Source: Leptasterias polaris
Lineage: Eukaryota; Echinodermata; Asteroidea; Forcipulatida; Asteriidae
Assembly (NCBI GenBank): GCA_037783415.1
Contig: JAZGTN010000015.1
Location: 1,302,001-1,366,000, forward strand
DNA: 64,000 bases
Reading direction: 5' to 3'
Shown: one piece after another, positions 44,159 through 56,300 of the stretch
Position numbering within the stretch: the stretch's first letter is position 1
Layout of the letters: every line of letters begins with the position of its first letter
Made by a program: the position numbers and the translations under genes
The notes under the pieces: generated by a model
Databases searched by the model: none
The model's input: the letters and a program-made list of their open reading frames with translations, nothing else
Told to the model about the DNA's origin: nothing

Positions 44159-47100
44159 ATGTTTTACGCCAGGATTGTAATTTGGAGTCTGGTTTGGAGA
44201 TTTGCTTTTGCTTCTAGTCAGGGTAAGTAAGATCTGGAATTTAAACGATAGATGGAATGAGCAATAACCACCCAATGAAAAAACAAAAAAGGGTTTTGTC
44301 AATTAGCAACTGAAATTTTCACTTAAAGTTGTATTAAAGATTTTCAAGGCATGAAAAATCACAATGTACGTAGGCCTACATGTAAATTGATGTTTTATAT
44401 TCAACTGAGAGTTGATAAGGCACAGTTTTCCAGTTTTTGAGAACCTTGACATTTTACTGCTCTTTTATTCATGTTTATTCCTTTTAATCAATAAAACTTC
44501 TAAATGAATTTTTTTTTTTAAGGATTAGTCTGACTTTAAATCCTCAACTATCGGTTCGATCATTTTGTTAATTATGTTTCTTTGCCGAAATCTCAAAAAC
44601 GCTAACACCTTTTCAGGTGAAACTTTCACAGGTTAGTTTTATGGTGTATATCTACAATTATATATGATTGAAACGAGCAGTAGGTTCCAATTACCAAACG
44701 TATACATTTCCTTTGAAGGAGCGGGTTGGAAAGAGGTACACTTTTCTTCAAAATTATGTTAAAAAAATTGCATATGTTTTTTTCTACGCTTTTTGGCAGG
44801 TGTGGTGACAAAGTGTCACAATGTCCCTAATCGTGCTGATTACACTTTTATCAGTGACAAACGATCGTGGAGCGCTGCACGTGACTACTGTAGATCAGTT
44901 GGTAAGGAGCTTGCTGTCATGGAAACAAAAGAGGAATTTGAATTTGTTCAGCAGTTGCTACGAGATCAAGCAATTTATGAACATTATTGGCTTGGAGCTA
45001 GTGACTTAGAAACAGAAGGTAAATGAAAATTCTTGTATCTTAAGCTAATCAAAGAAAGATTTACAATTATATTATTTGTTTTTTGGCCTTACATACACCG
45101 ATGTGTCGAAAATCACTGTATACTCAGTACTTTCCTGAGTCTTGTGAAAAAAATTATCAGGCATATCACTCATAGTATAATATTCTTTGTCCCCGATACA
45201 AAATTAACATCTACTAAGATTTACAATTTTGGGTTTAACAAAGAAAAATTGACTTGGGACTTGAACCCGCGACCTCCTGAATTAATATTGGTGACCTCCC
45301 TATTTAAAATTGTTAAAGATTTACATTTGATAAAGTTACACTTTCATAACTATATTGAATCATAAGAGTACAAGTTACATTCATGCTTAGAGCTGTTAAT
45401 GTTTTGTTTTTTTAGCAATCATGTTTAAAATTAGCAGCTTGATATTACATGAATGGCATTTCCCCTTCAAAACATTGAGCGTACTTGAGCCAGCAGGAGT
45501 AGAATTAATTTTTCCTTGTGTTTTTAACGCTCTGTTTAATAAATGACAAGGCTTTTCTGTCATAACATTTGGACCACTTGCATTGATTTGCATTGAAGTA
45601 GTTCCCACAACTTCAGAATAATTTTTAAAACTACATCTAGGTCACTTTTCTTTAAGCCCTCTGAATTTTATGGCTTTTTAAAAAGTAGTATTTTACTTGT
45701 AATTGAAAAGCTTTCTGAAATGGGTTTCAGATATCTTCATGGTGCTGTTCATCAACCATGCAAATCCAACTCAATTCTTTAACTCCTATAGTAATGATAT
45801 TTATTCAGGCAAAAACTTCACAAGTATACACATACAAACATTAAAATGCATTTAAAAAAACTTGCTATAAACAACCGTGGGATGCCCAGGAGAGCATAAA
45901 AGTTGTAAACAAATTACTGTCGCCAAACGACGTATGTCTCCCAAATTCCCCGAAAAGCAAGGAAGATTAAGGCAAGATATACAACAAACAACACTAAAGA
46001 TAAAAAAAAAAATCACAGAACAATCAAAAAGGCCTAAACAAAAACAGACAGAAGAACGCAGTGAGACTTTAACTCCTCTTGATTTTTCTTCTTTAGGTTC
46101 GTTCAAATGGTTGGACGGGAGAGATCTGCCCCCAGGTTCCACTTTGTGGAACCCAGGTGAACCAACCAATAGTGGTGGAAACGAAGATTGTGTGCATGCA
46201 GTTGGGACTCTGGACTTCTTATTGAACGACATTTCATGTTCTGTGCTGGCCAGAAGCATATGTGAACATTGTTCATGTAAGTGGTGATACTTCACTGCAA
46301 ATTTCTATCATGCCACTTGAGGTAACTTGACACTGCTGTGTCATGACCATAAATCAGCTTACTGTATACACTAGTTCAAATCTTTTTTCTAAAAGTGTTT
46401 TTTCAGACAAGTTACTCATCAAATCTACAGGCACGGTCAATTTGCACGCAAACAGCAAAACGATTTTGATTTTTTGCATAACTACCGTCACTGCGCATTG
46501 TTGCGTCAATACCACATCAATCTGTAATAACTCCCAATATAAACTATATATATATATAAAATAAAAGAATCTCCTCCTCACCATTTTGTTTCAGTCCGAC
46601 TGATGGAAATCTAAATTATATTTAAGTGCACCAATGAGAAGAAAACCATTTAAGTCATCAAATTTCTAGTATCAAATCTCTCTAACATCTTATCTCAATG
46701 GAATCAAATATTAATTTCGAGATAAACAGATGTAAATAGTGCAAGTTTGATTTCATACATGTATTTCAATGATTAAAATCTTGCCTGCCAGCAATTTGAT
46801 TCATAATTGCATTTTTGTTGAATACTTTTCCAATTCTTTCCCCAACTTTATACAAAGTCAGTTTTACAATAGATTTGTTTTTGAATTTAAATGCTACCAT
46901 AGCATGGTTGGTTGTGTTTTTCACTGTTATGACAATGCAGTGTGCCTCAAGACCACTTTCTTACGAGAATTTATTTTCTTGAACATAACAGGAAAAGGCT
47001 ATTTCTTCCCTTTAATCCAATTTACTCTCTGGTTTTTGCCGTTCAGTACTGCACAGTACAATTAAACAGATTGTTTTGACTCGAGGATTGGTGAAAGTTT

Positions 47101-47411
47101 AAGACCTACTTTAAATATGTTCCCAGCGCAAATAAAGGGCGTTGTTTTTCTGTTTGACAGACCGTGCAAAGACATTCTCCATCACTAAGGGTTACCGTCT
47201 CCATGGCAATGTCCTGGAAACAATGGAGGTCTTTACCCTGACTCGATGCTGCAGTGCGTGCATGTCTCGTTTGAATTGTACATCGGTGAACTTTGACCGC
47301 AATGAAGCTGGTGCCAGAAAAACGTGTGAATTGAACGGTTATTCCAAGGTTGGGAATGAAGACAGCTTTGTGGTGAGTGAGGGATTTACGTATGCAGAGG
47401 TGGATATGTAA
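44159..47411 (+). CDS. Secreted C-type lectin with PAN/apple-like C-terminal domain
   Basis: Four exons: 44159-44222, 44800-45018, 46097-46276, 47161-47411; phases agree, 237 residues. Residues 1-20 (MFYARIVIWSLVWRFAFASS) form a signal peptide. The C-type lectin domain spans about 25-155: SWSAARDYCRSVGKELAVME, HYWLGASD, FKWLDGRDLPPG, GEPTNSGGNEDCV, LLNDISC and RSICE. The four structural cysteines are present. The sugar-site triplet is EPT where EPN or QPD is usual, and LND replaces WND, so sugar specificity may differ. The last exon has GYRLHGNVLETMEVFTLTRC, CCSACMSRLNCTSVNFDRN and KTCELNG, the cysteine pattern of PAN/apple domains. AATAAA lies 13 bp after the stop. Secretion and a role in recognition or adhesion are inferred from the domains. 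Confidence 0.85.
45225..45305 (-). mobile_element. tRNA-derived SINE fragment
   Basis: GGGTTTAACAAAGAAAAATT and GGGACTTGAACCCGCGACCT match 42463-42562 in the same orientation; on the - strand the latter is a B-box-like sequence. It lies in lectin intron 2. Confidence 0.5.
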
Positions 47412-49357
47412 ACTAGATTCATGAATAAATTATAAAAAATGAGATCAAACAGCTTAATTTCAAGATCAATCTGCTTAATCTTAAGTTTAAAAAGCTTAAT
47501 CTCAAGATTGCACTCAACATTTCCACCTGTACATTGAATTATGTACATACTACTGGTAGACATCCTTTTTACGCAGTTTTAATATTTACTTATTGTTGTA
47601 TCTTGTACAAGTTGAATTTGATGTATTGTTCTTGAAGGTATGGTTATCCTTTGGTTTTTGTAATTCGGCAAAATTATCAAGAAAGACACAATAAAAGTCG
47701 CCTGTGAAAGTTTCAGTTGAATACAGTGCCTACTTGTTGAGAAAACTGCAACAAACTTTGAACCCATCCACATTTAGTGAGGTGACGGCGGGTACCAAGC
47801 ACATCTTTGCCCACATTGAGGGCAGTATTCAAACGGACACCACAGAAATTTCCTAAAGTCACATGCAGGCGATCTTTGGAGATTCAAAAATTTCGACATT
47901 GATTTCTAATCAATGGGGGCATTTCAGATGAAACACTTTCGCAGGATGCTTACCACCATTACCATCCTTATAACAAGTAGGCTTTCAAAAAATTAATCAC
48001 TCTTTTTAGAGTCGTTACCTAAGTGTGAAATACCTTTTACTGGTTGTAAATTATTGTAACAAAAGGGTATCATTTAACTTGGATGAGAGAGATAGGAAAT
48101 TTAAAATGAAAGTCCATTTTGGTAGTTGAATGGTTTATTGAAAGAGTAAACTGAAAATGCCTGTCAAGATTATTAGAAATAGACACTTCATGATAATAGA
48201 TAAAGCAAGTGATATTCAATGTTTGGACTAAAATGTTTTGATTGATCTTTGTTCAACAACCATTCATTTATAAATTCAATTTATTAAGGAAAAGCATGTT
48301 TTACTAGAAACAAATATGCAAGCAATCAGCTGCAAAGAATGAACTCTTTGGAGACCGTAGCTGCTACAAGTGGCTTGTACCAAAATGCCCAAAGTCTTAA
48401 GAAATGAAAGGCAAGATTTGACCTACTTTCATTCTCTCAAAAAGGAAAAAATCATGTCTTTGATTAATATTTTCCACTGTTTTTCATGTACTACATTTAC
48501 TAAAAATGTTTCTTTTGATTTTCCAGACATTTTTCACTTAAACCAATAATGAGTTTGAAAACCAACAATACATATATTAGTTAAGTCGGGGCATATGGTT
48601 ACACAGAAATAAATGGTCTCTTAAGTGTTAGACATTTTAGCATAAATGTAAACCATATTCAATAAATGATACTCGTAAATAAGTTTGCTGTTTTCAAAGT
48701 TTAAATAATATGCTGTCTGTTCAATGAATATGTTGAATCAAAGCAAAACAACTTCTATCTTTAAACAGTTTTCCTTCAAACATTTCTTGAAACCCCCTCC
48801 CTACCTCCCCCCAAACCCCCCCCCCAGCAAAAAACAAAACAAACAAAGAAAAGACCAACAAAAACACCAAATTTTTCAGTTTTTTGGGGTACAAGATACA
48901 CTCTGCTCTGTAGTAATGTTGATTATAGTTTTGCACAAAAAGTAAACTAAACACCTGAAGACAAGCAGAGTCTTCTATTCAAAATGTCAAGACCAAACCG
49001 GCTCTTTTCAAAGCCAACACTCCTCCCAAAAGAGTTTTTATACATGGTTGTAGCCGCAAGTTTAATAGCTATAGTTTTTCTTAAACTAACCACAACATGA
49101 ACATTGAACACTATGAAGAGCTAGTTATTTACAGTTAAGACTTCATATTGAGAAGAATAAATCCTTTCAACTGATTGTTTTGGTGTTTGCACATTTTAAT
49201 CCCCATGGGAACTTGTGGATCGTCATTTTTAGTTCTATTTTTTATTTGAATGGGTGTTTAATCTATGACACTTGCACTCTAAGATAATGTAGATGGCCAA
49301 CCAACCAATCAGTGTGTTCTAACCCTTGTGAACTTTAACCTTCTGCTGTATGGAGGT
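47412..49357. other. Intergenic region between convergent lectin and HTRA2 genes
   Basis: AT-rich with no coding exon recognised. The lectin 3' end has AATAAA at 47424-47429. HTRA2 3' sequence lies towards 49357. Confidence 0.6.
47424..47429 (+). terminator. Candidate lectin polyadenylation signal
   Basis: AATAAA 13 bp downstream of the lectin stop codon, implying a very short 3' untranslated region if used. Confidence 0.45.
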
Positions 49358-52300
49358 TTATTGGGATTCATCTGGAACCAACTTAATGGTTAGGGTCTGT
49401 GAGCGACGGACGACTGCTATTTCCATTTCTTTGTTGGAGAGCACTGAATTGTAGACATCGGTAGCAGACTTGACTGGCTTGCCATTGATGTGAGTGACAA
49501 TATCACCAGCTTTCATACCAGCCCTGTGCATAAATAGAGCAAGCTAAGTATCAATGTAATACTGAAGCACCTTGCTGATACAGTAACAAGCAAACCTTCC
49601 AAAAACTAAAACTTACAGTGGGCTATGTGAGGTTTTCTTGCTGAAACTGAACTGGGCTCAGTTTCATAGAGCTGCTTCAGCACAAAAATATGCTAAGCAC
49701 AACAAAATTATACTTACCAGAATAAGGTTACCAGCTAAAATACCATGTGTCATGTACACCTTGTGACTGGTATCCTGCTTTTTCTGCTAAGCAGCTCTAT
49801 GAAATTGGGCATTGGGCATTGGTCATATTCAAGAAAGAAAAAAACAAACTTCTCAATTCCATCAACACAAAAGTCAACTTTGATTGAATATTTACGTGTA
49901 TGCAGGAGATCCAACAGTAATCCTGTACACTAAGACACCATGTGTGACGTTAGGAAAGTCAGCCATGCGTGACTTGATGTCATTGAGTAGAGGTGGGGTC
50001 AAGGTCAACATGGTGATGCCGATGTAGCCTCGTTTATCCTCCTGTGTTATCGTCTTCTTCCCACCTGAGAACCAACTACCGGTCAAGCCGGATGAAGAAT
50101 CTAAAGCCACAAAGAAAATACACTTCTATAAAAATATATTGGCATCCAAAATAATCATGAAGAATTGTTTGTTTAATGGGCCTCATGTTACAATTGCTTC
50201 CATAACCATTTATAAAAAAAACTCTGTATAAGGTACATCATTATAATAGGCACATGATAATGGTTTGTTTGTAAGAGAACTAAACACAGTTTAATAAAAC
50301 CATTAATGTTTAATTAATTTGAATCAGAGACACTGTGAACTTTGACTACCTTCTGATTTCATCTTGTGATTGACCTTGTCCAGAAAGTCTTGAGCATAAT
50401 CAATGGGGATAGCGAAGGAGATTCCTGATGTGACCTTCATGGTGTTTATACCGATAGCTTCTCCATCCAGATTCACTAAGGGACCACCTGAATTACCAAA
50501 CTTGAAATACATATTTGAAAATATTTGAAAATATTTTAAATTTTAGGACATCCAATAACAAGATAAATTGGAGACAATGAAGACGTGTTCAGTTTTAGAC
50601 AGAGGAGGAAAACCCTACATGGGGGAAACTCATGCAACCAGGTAGAGACTGACAACCCAATCCACATAGAAGGCTCTAGTATGAGGTAGAGACTGACAAC
50701 CCTATCCACATAGAAGGCTCTAGTATGAGGTAGAGACTGACAACCCAATCCACATAGAAGGCTCTAGTATGAGGTAGAGACTGACAACCCAATCCACATA
50801 GAAGGCTCTAGTATGAGGTAGAGACTGAAAACCCAATCCACATAGAAGGCTCTAGTATGAGGTCCACAGAGGTGAAAGGAGAAACCACTGAGACAACCAC
50901 CGGATTTTCATTATAAACAAGGAACAATTTACCCCCCTAATTGACTCTGAATAAGAATGATCCAGATCTTGCCCAGGCCCCTCCCCCCCCCCCCCCCAAA
51001 AGGGAATCTTCCAATACAGTACCCAATTACAACACAACAGGAGTATATTACAGGTATGCAACCATCAGCTCACATTGATTGCAGCATCAGTCTGGATGTA
51101 GTTGATGTCCTTATTGAGTCCAAGCTCTTTACTTGTTCGGTTGACCGTGCTCACAATACCTGCTGTGATGGTATTACTCAATGTAAGAGGGCTTCCCATT
51201 GCAATAACCCATTCACCAGGACGTAACCTTGCTGACTTACCAAGCTTCATAGCTGGTAGATTGTCCTGCAGAAAAGATCATCATAACCAGAATTATTATT
51301 ATTATTATTTATTCGACCTAAACAATACAAGAACAGAAAATACAATACAAGGCAATAAAAGGAACAATAAAACCAAAACAGAAACGACATAGCAAAAAAA
51401 CAAATAGTATAAACGAGAATAGACCTTATGCGTTGACGTCACCAAGCCGCCATCTTAGAGGTAAACTAATGATGAAACAATGGGAACGCACAGATTTGTA
51501 CGCGCGGCGCACAGGCCATGGCCAATGAACATCGTCATTTTGACCTCTAGGCGAGGGCGCCCTACTCAAATGACGTCATGTGCATAAGGTCTATACCAAT
51601 AAATCCTAGCTTCAAAACTTCTTTACAGTTTCACCGAGTCTCTAAAATTCAAAGGAATTAAAAGAATTGTATGGAATGGTTAGGAATATAATGCGCCACA
51701 CAAGGTTGGCTAATTTAATGATGTCATCCAAACAACAACACTTACCCCATCATTAATCTTCACTGCAGCCAAGTCGGATATTGGGTCAATAGCAACCACA
51801 TGACCAGTAACTATCCGTCCACCATGGAGCTTGACCATAACAGACTGTTTACCTCCGATCTTGTTGGCAACAACATGAGCATTGGTTAGAATGAGACCAT
51901 CTGAGCTGACGATGAACCCAGAACCGTTGGAAATGGGAACCTGTTTCCCACCCATAGGGTGCCTGTTTGAACAAAAAGTGAAACCAAAAATTAAGAGTGG
52001 AGAAGTTACATAAAAAATTAGGAACCTGTCCCCACAAGACTCCTCTAAGGAAATGTGATCGCTCATTTTGGCGACTATCGGAACTGACTTACAACCTCCA
52101 CGATTCAACGAGGATGAGTCGGCATCCAGCTGACAGATTAAGTTCCCTTGTAAGCTTGTCAACGGAACTAAGTCTGTCAGCTAGATGGAGACTTAAATCC
52201 AGATTTTGCTTGGTTGATGAGTGTGGGGTCAAGGCATAATGGCACCCCCCCCCCAGCACAAATTTAACATATAAAGAGCCAGATAAATTATTTAAAAATC

Positions 52301-53170
52301 TTACTCTGATGCAGCGGGATGTCTATTCTATGTGATGTAGAACTAGTTAACAGATCGCTAGTTTGGGTCTGTTTTCACATGAAGCTAAAATTCAAATTAA
52401 GCATTTATAAGGGTCTTTTTAAGTTTTACTGAAGACACAAATTAACCTTGTTCCTTGGCTACAAAACAAAAACAGGAATATTATCAGGGGTTAGCCCCAC
52501 ACTAGTCTAGTGTGGCAAAAGAGGTAGTGGGGCTAGCCAGGGCAGGGGTATAGTTACTTCAATTTAGGGCTAACAATGATGAGCTATATATAGCTAGATA
52601 CCAATGCTTTTAAGTTTTATACCTCCCGTGAATCTCGATATAAACCACAGAGGGTGCAACAATATCTACTGCATCTGCAATAAAGTTGAACCGGTGTGAA
52701 CGTGGTGGTACAAAACCATCTCCTTCATCAAAAACTTGTGCTGCTCTCACAACAGGAAAAATACTCGACTGTTCTTGAGATTGCTCCGAAAAGTTCGTAG
52801 TGCCGTTTCCAAAGTCATCTTGTGGAAAATCATTGAAGGAGGAGCTTTTAAGTTCTTCTGCCTCTTTAAGGGCTTGTAGTTTTCGTCTTTTCTTATCCCG
52901 TCGTGGTTCATATCGGGCACCTATCATTGGATAAAGGTATGGTGACAAACACATCAGGAAACAAAACAGTGCAGTTCCTTGAAATATTCTCTTGAAGAAT
53001 AAATTCTTATTTGCATTCATTTTTTCTTGTGAGATGGTCCTGCATATTGATGTCTGTGGTTTCACTGTTTGAAGAATGTGTCGATGGACGGAAAACACAT
53101 TAACTTTTCTTTGATATAACGACCGAGTCTGCTGAGATAGCAACATTCTTCTTACCATGGAGGCCGCCAT
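49358..53170 (-). CDS. HTRA2: Serine protease HTRA2/Omi, mitochondrial
   Basis: Trimeric intermembrane-space protease for protein quality control. Exons in transcript order: 52623-53170, 51746-51962, 51074-51265, 50350-50500, 49896-50100, 49358-49523; phases agree, 492 residues (human 458). The Arg-rich N-terminus looks like a mitochondrial targeting sequence, and residues 62-83 form a membrane anchor. The protease domain starts at about [19 protein letters not shown] (161). The triad is His212 (LTNAHVV), Asp246 (ISDLAAV) and Ser323 (GNSGGP). A PDZ domain spans about 393-492 ([24 protein letters not shown]). No AVPS-type IAP-binding tetrapeptide is seen; in its place, upstream of the protease domain, is AQVF (144-147). 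The start codon sits inside CAAGATGGCGGC, facing CDC23. Confidence 0.95.
49648..49812. mobile_element. Short inverted-repeat element, family A
   Basis: A well-preserved copy: GGGCTCAGTTTCATAGAGCT at one end and AAGCAGCTCTATGAAATTGG plus GC at the other, with AATAAGGTTACCAGCT and GTGACTGGTATCCTGC inside. It lies in HTRA2 intron 5. Confidence 0.75.
50570..50905 (-). mobile_element. SINE copy with internal 44-bp repeat expansion
   Basis: Body order matches 13600-13905: GTTCAGTTTTAGACAGAGGA, AAAACCCTACATGGGGGAAA, then GACAACCCAATCCACATAGA. The last part is amplified five times at 50641-50862. It lies in HTRA2 intron 3. Confidence 0.6.
50641..50862. repeat. 44-bp tandem repeat, five copies
   Basis: Near-identical units beginning GGTAGAGACTGACAACCCAA, inside the SINE copy at 50570-50905. 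Confidence 0.95.
51420..51593. mobile_element. TA-flanked MITE with two CRE sites
   Basis: TA GACCTTATGC at the left and GCATAAGGTC TA at the right, consistent with a Tc1/mariner-type TA target. Each arm contains a perfect TGACGTCA (left near 51434, right near 51571). The interior includes GCCGCCATCTTAGAGG. It lies in HTRA2 intron 2. Confidence 0.65.
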
Positions 53171-53174
53171 CTTG
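53163..53174 (-). promoter_or_regulatory. TISU/YY1-type element over the HTRA2 start codon
   Basis: The - strand reads CAAGATGGCGGC with the ATG as HTRA2 codon 1. This fits the TISU consensus SAASATGGCGGC, which directs initiation from very short 5' leaders and binds YY1; TISU is enriched in mitochondrial-function genes. Use here is inferred. Confidence 0.6.
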
Positions 53175-53309
53175 AAATTGTGAAATTGAATTTTCCGAAG
53201 AGGCAGGTACCCATTCGCTTTGGTGCTTCCTACTATTCAATGTTTAAACTGGGACCCAGACCTTTGGTAAGAAAGTTTACCGACGGCTGTTAAATGTTAT
53301 TTAGTAAAA
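53171..53309. promoter_or_regulatory. Bidirectional promoter of HTRA2 and CDC23
   Basis: Only 139 bp separate the two divergent start codons, so both genes must share this interval, or have overlapping leaders. No TATA box is obvious. Confidence 0.7.
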
Positions 53310-53317
53310 ATGGCGGC
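53306..53317 (+). promoter_or_regulatory. YY1-like element over the CDC23 start codon
   Basis: AAAAATGGCGGC with the ATG as CDC23 codon 1. It shares the ATGGCGGC core with the opposite site at 53163-53174 but misses both S positions of the TISU consensus. Confidence 0.4.
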
Positions 53318-56300
53318 TATTTTGACATCGCAAAGTAAATCAAGTCTTGAGATAGATTTGCCGAATGTCAAACGAGATTTGTTACACAGCATAACAGAAT
53401 GTTCACAACGGGGCCTTACTCAAAGCGTGAAATGGTAAGTGTTTTTGCCCGTATTTTTGCAATCTTATAAATTCTGTATTACTCCTTGTTTTGGGGGGAA
53501 GAGCAGCGGGCACGTTTAGCCCAGTTTCCGGACATTGACGTTCTGTGTTTTTTTCATTCCTCCGGCCTCCCTCAGCATGGAACCCCTTCACACTCACAGT
53601 TATTTGTCTTCTTACATGGAACTTTTTCTGTACCCTTTATTTCTTACATTAAAGATGAATCCCTGTGTGGAAAAGATAGATACTGAATCTATTTAATCTG
53701 AATCCAAATGAGAAACTGTTTTATTATAATTATACGTTCATTTTGATTTATTTTTATTATAATTATAATATTATTATTTATATTGAAATGTAAAATATAT
53801 TATTAACATTAATTAAAAAAATATTATTAAGTTTTACTTTTTTAAACTAATGAATTTTAACTGTAGTTAGTGAATATTATGTTTACAGTAATGTTGGCAA
53901 TCTTTAAAAATGATCTTTTTTATAAATTTGCGGCATCAATTTACATGAATCATTTATGCGCGCAAACTTTAATTGCCCGCTGTATTGGGGTGAGGCATGA
54001 TGTTTACATGAACTACATCTGATGGTTTATGTACATGACATGAGTTTCGTATCGGCATCATCAGCAGACCTGGATCTTGATCTAGATCTGTACTACGTTA
54101 CACTCCTGCCTGGTGGAGACTACACAGCTTATCGCATCGCGCGCCTTTGTCCAGACAGAGACATGGTGCTTTGTCACAAGAAGTTCAGAAATTCTAGTGC
54201 AACTCTGTTTTCACAACTCTCGTTTTTAAACAAAAACATCTTTAACCCTAACCACCCCAGACCTGCCAAAATCAAACAGATGGTTTTGTTGGAATTTGGA
54301 TGGTTTAGTACTGTGAAAGCTGGCTTTGCTGTTGGACTATGGATGGTTGAGTACTAATGGGTCAAGGTACTAGTGTTGGACTTTGGCTGAGTGTGGAAGG
54401 TGGTAGTGTACAGTTTGCAACAGTGTTGGGCTTTGGATGAGTGTGGAAGGTGGTAGTGTAGTTTGCAACAGTGTTGGACTTAGGGCATGTGGGGAAAAAG
54501 TGTATGTTCACAGTGCATGTAATAGGGTTAGCTATTGCATGTAGGGCATGGAATTGCTTGGTCACTGGGTACACTTTGACCTCTTATTGGGAGGGACAAT
54601 GGGACATGTGTTTCAGTTGAACATGGACAACCTGCTGATGAAATAAACAAATGATAAAGGCAGTTATTGTACTTGGGTATCCCATGGAGCAATAAACTAG
54701 TCCTTGTCATTGCACCAACACAATAAAAGTAGAACATACCATTTATGCCATGGGGTGTTTTAGTTTTTGCAGAACTTTATTGTATTTATTGAATAGTATT
54801 TATAATATGAAAAGACTGTATTGTATTTGATATCAATAGTACATGAAGTCAATATGATGGCAGTTTTCTTGTGAACCACCAGGTGTGGTACACGCCCCCG
54901 TACGCAAGGGCAGAGCAATGTGATTTGCAACTGTGCTGAGCCCACAAAAAAAAATACATATAGTTTGGCAGAAAACAATTGTTGGGTATTGATGGGTTTG
55001 GTACTGGAGCCCTAAAATAGAAACAACTACACATTCCCCTGGTGTACCCACTCAGCCAAAATCCAACACCCCAGGACTGTTGGAGTATGATGGGTTGTGT
55101 ACTGTTCCAATAAGTGCACTGTTGGAGTATGGTGGGTTTGGTACTGTCCCAATCAGGGAACTGTTTGAATTTGATGGGTTGAGGAAGCTTCCTAGTGAGA
55201 ATCACTAGGGGGTTAGGGTTAATATAACAAAAGTGAAGATCAAGCAGAACGCTATTTCGAACCTAACAAGAAGTTTTAACCTTTTAAAATCTATTATACA
55301 GACAGCATGTATTTCAAATGCTTACCTATTTTTCATGTCAGTCGGTAAGTAAAGGTTGAGATGATTAGGCTGTGATTTAAGTTGAATTCTTAATTCTAAT
55401 TTTTTTCTTGGTAATAATTCATTTTCTTTATTCCAGGTGTGCAGAGTTGTCATATGCACTAAAGTCTTTCAAACCATCTCCAACAACTTCACAACATCAA
55501 TCACAAGAGGTTTGTTCTTTTTAAAATGTCAAAGTCCTTCCAGGGAAATTACGTATTTATTTATGAGTGGAGTTTTTTTGTCAATTAATTAACAAACACT
55601 TTTTCCTGTGGTTATTATGTTATCCCTGATTCCAAGCCTTTGTCCTTTCGTTGTGCGAACTAGAGCTCATTGTTTATCATTGGTATATGGGAGGTAAGTC
55701 TGAGATTCCAGCATACCATGACCAACTATCAGCCATGGAATATGGCTAAGGGTCGGTCAATTCGTGGTGAACGCATTCCATGTTTTCTCAAAAGAGAACC
55801 ACAAATCCCAGTGCATTTTATGAGAATGTTTGTTGTCTGAAATGAGTGGATAACTTCTCAAAATGACACTTACAGTACACTTTTATTCAACTGGCTAAAA
55901 GTCATGGCTTGGCAACAAGCGTTGTGAGAATAGCGCCCTGTAGTGTTGATAAATTACATTGTCTTTCATGTCTTTACTTGATTCAGTCAAGGATTTTATT
56001 GTGACTACAATATTCTCAAAAAGAAATTAACCAGAAAATTACATACAAAAAACCCTGAGCACACAAAAAATATCAAAAACGGAGCCTAGTTGTTATAGGT
56101 AGACACAGGTAGACACAGAACAACGAGACTCCACATTAACATCATTCGGTTTTTTATCATAATTTTCTTTTCTTTTGATTATAGGACTTTCTGGCTGAGT
56201 TTGATCAGTACACATTGGCAAAGTCTTACTTTGACCTGAAGGAGTATGATCGAGCAGCCTACTTTGTTGACAAATGTCAGAGCCAAAAGGCCTACTTTCT

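Noticed and set aside
45852..46295. 147-residue - strand frame
   Set aside because: Antisense to lectin exon 3 and its intron; no homology.
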